Below are positions 36,501 to 45,500 of a stretch of DNA of 64,000 bases, piece after piece. The position numbers were made by a program, and so were the translations under genes. Each line of letters starts with the position of its first letter. Position 1 is the stretch's first letter. Source of the DNA: Mytilus trossulus (lineage: Eukaryota > Mollusca > Bivalvia > Mytilida > Mytilidae); NCBI RefSeq assembly GCF_036588685.1, contig NC_086380.1, positions 30,584,474 to 30,648,473 on the forward strand, given 5' to 3'. The notes beneath the pieces were generated by a model. That model was given only the letters and a program-made list of their open reading frames with translations, did not search any database and was not told the DNA's origin.

Positions 36501-39500
36501 AATGACATTAGGATAATATGATATACTGTACCATATTTACGACGGACAGCCGGACGCCGGATATTTGTATACCATACTACGTCCAATCAAAATGTTTACG
36601 GGCGTATGAAAATATTGTTGGCTATTGCCTTTAGAAATTTCCTCGGAGTTTGGTATTTTTGTGATGTTACTTTTTGTTTGATAGAATAAGTGCTACGTGG
36701 AGGTAATATAAACTGTGTTCTTTTATTAAAGTTGTATCATTGTTGATATTAGCGGAATACCATTATTTATCTAACATAAATAACTTGAATAAATTGTTCA
36801 GTAATGAAGTTTACTTCTTCGTGTAAAATATTCGGTATCAGTATTAAAATAGCATTGTTGGTTTTCTGTGCTGTAATAAATTGACAGGAAATCGGATCCG
36901 GACTAAATCATGGTTTATGAAGGATAATGATATATTTGCCACTGGACGTTAAGCAATCAAAAATCAATCAATACATAGGACATAGTCTTGGTATATAGCT
37001 GGCATTTAAGGTAGCGCCTTCCCCATATCAAAAATGATAATTGACATGCATTATATTACTAGTAACACCAAAAGGGTCAGTCATCTTGGGATTGCTTTAC
37101 TATACGATATTTTGTTAAAGATTTCACAGAAACAGTAATGTGTTTTATTTCTTATCATTTGATTATCCTGTTATCCTGTTAGAATCAACTAATATTAATG
37201 TTGTAGAAGTTAGCATGCGGGAGAAACAGAAATTGGAGCACCGAAAAATTCAAATTACGTTTCTTATTACGGAAAATTACACGCATTACGTCCCGCAAAA
37301 AGTGACATTTTGCGGGAATTCAAACGCTTAACGTCGCGCCAAGAGTTAACTCCCTTGAAACTGTATCGGATGCCCTTAATGTAGACCAATTTGAAAATAT
37401 GACCAAAAGTTAAGAATCTACATACACAGTTAGATTCGGCATATCAAAGAACCCCAATTATTCAATTTTGATGAAATCAAACAAAGTTTAATTTTTAACC
37501 CTTTGGGCCCCTTTTTCCTAAACTGTTGGGACCAAAACTCCCAAAATCAATACCAACCTTCCTTTTATGGTCATAAACCTTGTGTTTAAATTTCATAGAT
37601 TTCTATTTACTTATACTAACGTTATTGTGCGAAAACCAAGAAAAATGCTTATTTGGGTCCCTTTTTGGCCCCTTATTCCTAAATTGTTGGAACCTAAACT
37701 CCCAAAATCAATACCAATCTTCCTTTTGTGGTCATAAACATTGTGTTTAAATTTCATTGATTTCTATTTACTTAAACTAAAGTTAATGAGCGAAAACCAA
37801 GAATAATGCTTATTTGGGCCCTTTTTTTGCCCCTAATTCCTAAACTGTTGAAACCAAAACGCCCAAAATCAATCCCAACCTTTCTTTTGTGGTCATAAAC
37901 CTTGTGTCAAAATTTCATAGATTTCTATTAACTTTAACTTAAGTTATAGTGCGAAAACCAAGAAAATGCTTATTTGGGCCCTTTTTGGCCCCTAATTCCT
38001 AAAATGTTGGGACCAAAACTCCCAAAATCAATACCAACCTTCCTTTTATGGACATCAACCTTGTGTTAAAATTTCATAGATTTCTATTCACTTTTACTAA
38101 AGTTAGAGTGTGAAAACTAAAAGTATTCGGACGACGACAACGTCGATGACGACGCAGACGACGACGCCAACGTGATAGCAATATACGACGAAAATTTTTT
38201 CAAAATTTGCGGTCGTATAAAAACCATGAAATTAATCCATTGAAGTGAATATTTTTTCTGAATCACAAAATTTGTACCCTACCACCAAATAAATAAATTT
38301 ACAGTAACACTACTAGTCCAATTGCAAACAAACAAAACAAATGTACAACAATTGACAATTTTTTACTATAAATACCTGTAGATTTTTCCCAGTCCACAGT
38401 AGCATTAGGAGTTAATGAGACATGAGCCAATATGGCAGTTTCTAATGTAAAGGTTCCTGTTGTACTACAACAACTAACAACTACATTCTCTTGTACAGAT
38501 GCACTCACACCTACATTACGTGTAGCTTTCAACAAGGCATGGTGAACATTCTGTCAAATAAAGTAAATAGAAACTATATACAGTTACTGTAAGTTATTAT
38601 ATATGGTATTTAAATAACTGTAAATTCAGAATTTATTATTGCAATTTAAAGAAAGGACAAAAAAGCAAGATCAGAAATGGTGATTTCAGGAAAATCTGCA
38701 TATGTTATAAGTATTGGATATCGAAATGCAAGCTATTATTGTATATTCACAGAATTACAACATTTTTATTGATAACAACCTTGCAAAAATATCTGATTTT
38801 ATAATATATGTATAAATTCATGAAATTAGTGAAGTTATTTTTCAGATTTTTTCCTCCAATGAAAATGCCAAAGTGTATTTTCCTTTATATTACCAACGTT
38901 ATGATGCTACATAAACATTGTCATATTGTAACAACTGACCATTTGTAACTGTGAATTGTTTTGTTGATTTTATTCATAGTTTGAAATGTTCAACTAAGTA
39001 TAATTTTTAATAGGCTTGTTAACCATTTTTGACAAAACCATGACATTAAATATCCTCAATTATTTTTGCACTCAATGCAACGAAATCCATATATGCTGTA
39101 ATCTAAATAAATCTGCAGTAAATAAATCCAACTTACTGTATCCAGATTGACCTCGGGAGTTAATATTCCCCACTCAGGTGTGACTGTATCTGTAGCATTT
39201 TCTGTCAATAAAATAATAATACCATCAACATGATCAATCAACTGGAACTAACTCCAAAAAATTACATAAAGGAACCAGTTACACACTTAGCATAAACATG
39301 AAAAATACTTTTGTCGACATAATGAAAAGAGAAATTTACAAAAACTATAAAAATAACTACTTTTGCAATATCTTAATATAAAATACCAGTATATAATATA
39401 TGAAACCCAAAATTATTCCAATATCTGGTTATTATGCAAGTTAAAATGATTGACAACTGGTTAAATATATTCATTTATTTTCACAAATAATCCACATAAA

Positions 39501-42500
39501 CCTGTTTAAAAATTGTTTAAACTTGCATTTTGCAAATCAAATAAACATAAATAGTAACTAAAAAAAGGCATGAAACTCACTACTAAAGCCTGTTTGGAAG
39601 AAATTTCATGACAACTTCATACTAATTAGAAATTTGATGATAGAACAATTTTTTTAAAGCACATCCAAGATTGATGGTTTGACTATAGTTAAAAAAAAAT
39701 TCTTTAACAATTTGATGTTATGAAACAAATTGCAACGCTGTCAGATTTTTGAATGAACTGCAATCTGTGAAGAGGAAGTCTTCTTGATCATATATAAGCC
39801 AATGAAAAAATATACAATTAATCTATTTATAATACTTGTATGCTGCTTATGCAGGAAAATTTATCAGGATTACATACTATAGGGTTATTGCATGAATATT
39901 GGGGAATATTGTCCAGAGTAGAATTTTACATTGCACGAGCTTGCGAATGCAATATATGTTCTATGAGGGACAATATTCCCCAGTATTCATGCAATAATCC
40001 TTTTATTGTATAGCAATATAATATTTGAAAGTAAAAATTGCTATAAACTGAGGTTTTGTTGTTGATGATGTTGTGAATTTTGAAGATTTATTGCACTATT
40101 GCACGCTAACTTTTGGTTACTTTCTATGGGAAATATTATAATGCTATAAAATAATTGCATATATTTGACCATGATGCATATAAATATAGAAATCAAATTT
40201 ATTTTCTAATTCTAGAAATGTATCTGCTACTATGAAATCAATAAATCAGCTACAAACAACATAAGCACAACAAATAAATAGCTTTCACTAGAATTCATGT
40301 CTTTCTATTTGGCAATACAATGCAATGTAAGGGAAGGAATTTATTGACAATATAAAATCAGCAACAGTGCAAGAACTCACCAATATTTATTATGTATCAT
40401 CAGGAAAATCCATAAAGGGATGCAAAAAATAATAAGATTTTATGAGAAGGGTTAAATATTTCTATTCTTCTCTATAACAAAAAAAACAATGTACATATAT
40501 GTAATTTAAAGTTTTTTTATTCTATTGTGAAAAGCAAGGTTTATTTTTTTTTGGGCCATCAAGTTACTCATGTTACTAGTTTGTTTTATACTTTGATCTA
40601 GCATGAGCACTCCAGTTTCAAATTTTGATGCGAAATACATGTAAAATAAGTGTGAGACTGAAATTCAGCAAGGTAATTGCAAGACACTCTTGAAGTTATA
40701 TGCATGTAAAAATCTTTATACCCATGAAATTTCTACCATTATGCAAATTAAAAAATAAATAAATTAGGAAATAAGAAAATATCAAAATATTGCAATTTTT
40801 GCTCTGCTTAAAGTCATAAGAAATCTCAAATTAAAAAACAATAATGCATATGTTTTTTAAAACTCAATGGATAGTTTTCATTATAAAACCAGGAAGCAAT
40901 TCCCCTGTCATATTTTCCGTATGCAAAGTGACCTCAGTGTGACACATCTTGAAAAACATGGTGATCGCAATACACATAGATGTCCTTAAAATAAACTATT
41001 ATCTGATTGTACATGTTAAACATGTGCTAAATATCCCTGCTTTTTTTTATGTTTGTTGACAAACAGGTCACAATCGTTAAACTTCGGCTTCAAAACACGA
41101 ACTTTAATTACCTGCAATATTTTCACAACAACACTGACTGATTGAAAAAAAAATTGAGGAATATACGAAATTTATACGAAAAAATGATAAAATTGTGCAC
41201 AGAAGTTTATGATGTTTATACGCATTGGTTCACGAATTGGAACTACATTATTTTTCACCGGTCACTCGTTTATTATGACTTTAACAAATCATATAATTTT
41301 AATGAGTCATTTTGAATTTGTCAATTAAACTTATAAATAATGTCAACAATAAATTATATATATATATATATATCCGGCTTAACAGTCAGCAATGAAGCAA
41401 CAAAATAATATAATACTGACCTGCAGTGGGACCAGGGGTGGGATTCGCAGTCCTACATAAAGGAGTCCGTAGAGCATCCTGTACTTCTGCCAAAGGCAGG
41501 AGATCTGCTCTACAACGGAATGTTGTTGCACTCCCTGGGACTGATGATGTCAGAAGTAATATTGTCTGAAATTAAACAAAATCGTTTTAGAGTTCTTGAA
41601 ATCTTTTCTTTTCCTGGTTGTCCTTGATATTCAGTTGATCCTTACTATTATTTCTGTTGTAAAATACTAAAATTATCCTGTCCTTTGCAGAATTTTGGTG
41701 GACAAAACATTAGTACCTCCATTTTTCAATAAATCTGTCAGAAATTACAATAGACCATTTTAAAATTGGTGTATTTTCCAATACATTTTGTATGTCACAA
41801 TGATAATGTTGTTAACTCACAGTAACAACCATCAATTTACACCAATTTAACTAGGAGAAATTGGTGTAACACATTAAGAGAAAAAAATTGAAATCGGTCT
41901 ATGAATAAAACTTGGAATTCTATTTTTCATTGAAATTCTTTCACAAATGAAATTCTATCACAAATAATATAAATACAATATATTCTATTATGACACTTTA
42001 AGGTTCTGGGAAGAACCCTGACTTGAATAATGCAACTAAAATAAGTAAATAAATTAAGAATCAAAGAAGTCACAAATATCTGTCAACAATTTTCAATTTT
42101 ATTTTAAATGGTGTGATACTTACTGCAAATGAAGTAGTTGCTACTGATAGACTTTGAGGGTATAATGCTACAACTGGTTGTACAAGTTGGAATGTGACAG
42201 CAGGACCTGTAAATACAATTTGATATTTTCCTTACACATGTACATACTGTATCATTAGCAAGGCAAGACAGAGAGTTTGAGTCTGAAACCAACAAATGGT
42301 GTTAAACTCCCAATCTTTATAGGATTTATAGCTATTAGGATCCTCCATCAAAAAAACACTGGATATATTGCCAGTAATGCTTAAAGTTGTTTTTACAGTT
42401 TCTGTCAGTTGTCTGTCGACTGACTTGGTATTTTCAAAAAAACAAAACATGTCTATGGGTCAAAAAGAGGGTGTCTATTAATCTACAATATGTCTTAAAC

Positions 42501-45500
42501 CAGAAGATGATAACTATTATAATATAATAAAAAAAAATGTTTACCTTGTGAATTGCCTGTTTGATATTGACCACCTGTCTGTGATTGTCCACTACATGTA
42601 CCTGTGACAGGTGTATTTACTGTCAAGGTAACGGTTACCTACAAAGAAATAAAATCAAATCATTCAGATCCACTAATTAATCCTGGTTTATCTAAATTAC
42701 TATTTACTGAATTGTTATTCATAGAGGGAAACATCACAAAAATATACTTTTAAATCAAATAAATATTTTTAGTAATTGAAGTTTTTTTCTTTTATAAAAA
42801 CTTTTAAATTTATAATTCCTGAAATAAAGCTTCAAACCATTTAATTTCTCAATTAAAGCCAATAAATCAATCATATTAAACCTTCACAAAAATACCGCCT
42901 CCCCCAGATTGAAATTTTTTATACAAAAAATTAAACAACCTATCATACTTATACAATAGCTTTTTAGATAACAGATAGAGACTAGAATCTTTTGGGGGAG
43001 TGAACAGTATCTTGTACCACTCTGAAAACCTGATTCACTCAAAAATTGCAAAACCATAATATAGTCTATATACTAACCGCTACTTCTCTGGCACCAACAA
43101 CAGCTGTGGCTGTAAGGAATGTTAAACCAGCACTAGCACCAGTACATGTAATGGTAACAGGGCTTCCAGCAACAACATCACTGCAAATGTTTTATGAATC
43201 ATGTAGTAATATTAACAGAGTATTACTCCATACCATAATTCAAGAATGATAAAAAAAAAATTGTATAGAAATATGAACATAAAAAAAAAAAAAAAAAAGT
43301 AATTTCCTGAAATTTGTTTGTGCAGATATACCATAAATAAAATGTTTAACAAATTACAAAGTTTCTATTTGAAGCTTAAATTTCAGTGGTTGTCGTTTGT
43401 TGATGTGGTTCATATATGTTTTTCATTTCTTTTTCTTTTTTTATAAAGATCTGTTGGTTTCCCCGTTTGAATGGTTTTACACTTGTCATTTTAGGGGCCC
43501 TTTATAGTTTGCTGTTAGTAGGGTTGTAAAAGTGTTGACAGTGCACACACATTTTTAAGAATTTCGGTCAACTCTTCTACACCAATGAATTTACAAAAAG
43601 AAGCATTCAATTCTTAAGTAAAATTATTGGGTTTTAACTAACTGTGTATGTCAAGTAATCAAAATTATTTTTTAATGTAAAATCAAACATATCAAAGTGA
43701 CATGTACTATATTGTACGTTACATGTGTTTATTGCACATTATATCTTTTTTAAGCTTGCGTAATACCAGGGAAAAGTGTGATTAAAATAATAATATGTGT
43801 TACTATGTGCTCAGTTAATAAAACATTTTACATTATTAGTGCATCTTTGAACTCAACAAAGTGCGAATGAAAATAAAAACAATAAGTCCAGACAGATTTT
43901 CATGAGTCAAGGACTTATGGACTTGCCTTCATGAGAACTCTGGTTACACATGCAAATAAATGAAGCCACAGTATCTTATTTGCATATAAAAAACAAACCT
44001 TAGTCTAACATTGAAGGGCTGTGGAGTATTTTGACTGATGATAGCCACTACATCTTTAGTACCGGTAGGACAAATACTGACCGTAGGCCCACTAACAATG
44101 GTAAATGATCTGAAATGAAACAAAAATATTATATTCTTAAGCCTTACTTATGTATAAAATGTTGTTCAAGCTTACCAACTCAGCTATGGTTAATTTAAGG
44201 TGGTACCTTACACTACAGGGAGATAACTCTATAAAGTCACCTAAACGTTTTAATTACGTTGTTTCATGTGTGTTGTAAAAGGAATATTAAGCTTCTCAAT
44301 GATCAAAATTGATGTTTGTCAAACTGCTATATAACCAGTGTAATTTTTCTGACAAAACGGTTGGTTCAAAATTTTTGATTTTTTTATATTTTTGTTTATT
44401 TACTTTGACAAAATTTTATGAAAATCAAACGAGCCAAACTAATTTTAGTGAAAGTGTTGGGTACCACCTTAAGTCATATTTGAGTAATTTTTAAAGTTGT
44501 TTTAAAAACATATAGATTCCATCACTTCAACAAGTGTGTTACAATATTTCTCTGGTCGAGACAGTTAAATTTTACTATTTAAAGCATAAGGCTCGCTGAG
44601 CTTTTAAATAAATAAAATTTAACTGATGAGATTAAAGAAATATTGCAATACACCAGTTATAGTGGAGGAATCTGTTCATTAATGATTTTTATCCTTCTAG
44701 CCGAAAGATTTGCAGAAAGTTTTTTATTATATGTGACGTCATCAGACATGGTCATCTTTTTTTCAGGATGTCACAATAAGAAATTTAGAAGAAATCAAGA
44801 AAATTTAACATCATCATTTATTTAAAACATTACCTCTAAAGACTCTATAGATTACCTTTTCTCAATGGTAACAGTAATTTACCACATCAATAGCAATAAC
44901 CAGTGGTTTTACTTTGTCTATAATGTCCTTTCAGGAAACTTAAGTAACCACCATGTATTAATCGATACAAATCAAAAATGTTCTGGCTTTCAGCTCATGT
45001 CTATCTTGATTGATAAATAAGATCATTGCCACACATTTTGAGGATAAAACTAATTGGTAGCACAGTCTCAAAAAGCATTCAGTCCCTCTCTGTCCTGCTC
45101 ACAAAGTTTTTAAAGTTTGGCAATAAAAATAAAGTCTTTTAAAAAAGACTGTCATCTAATAATTAGTTTATACATACGATGGTGAACTTATAGATTCTGT
45201 TTTGTTGAATTGAAGACCAGAATCACTAAAACATCTAATGTCAACTGCCTGTCCTTTAACTGGAGCACTGAAACAAAAATAGTCTTTGTGATAATCTATT
45301 GATTTAAACCTCTATTTTTTTCAGGTGGATTCAATTGGATTAAATGGTTAAAAAGAAAAGTAAACTGGGCTAACGTTATAAAAATTCCTAAAACTGTTTA
45401 AATATTTAAAATCTCTAATACTCATGATAATAGGCTAAGCATATATATATGAAGTTGAATCATTTATATAAAGCAAATTTATTTTTATTCAAGGCTTTAA

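Larger units (their letters stand above)
33452..38222. mobile_element. Mussel repeat element with tandem core, interrupted
   Basis: The left part begins GATGCTCTGCAGGGCATAGC, then TTTATACGACCGCAG. It holds two or more tandem units around 34160-34560 (TTTGGACCAACTTGAAAACT, AATCTAAGTACATTTTTAGA) that resume at 37380 after the TTAA insert. A second array at 37500-38100 has about four units of roughly 168 bases (CCTAAACTGTTGGGACCAAA, CATAGATTTCTATT). The right end has GACGACGACAACGTCGATGA and CGGTCGTATAAA. I recognise the ends as a common mussel element. Tandem cores suggest a Helitron/Pearl-like type, but this is not shown. Confidence 0.7.
33319..38306. mobile_element. Four-level transposon nest in a TCTN2 intron
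   Basis: Level 1 is an M1 MITE whose left part is 33319-33450 and right part 38223-38306 (ending ATTTACAGTA). Level 2 is an element spanning about 33452-38222, with TTTATACGACCGCAGA near its left end and TTGCGGTCGTATAAA at its right end; AACCA occurs at both junctions. Level 3 is the TTAA element 34563-37375, which splits a level-2 repeat at TTTGGACCTTAA / TTAATGTAGACC. Level 4 is a 165-bp palindrome at 35245-35409 plus dispersed fragments. The nest makes this the longest TCTN2 intron (32057-38375). Confidence 0.8.
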
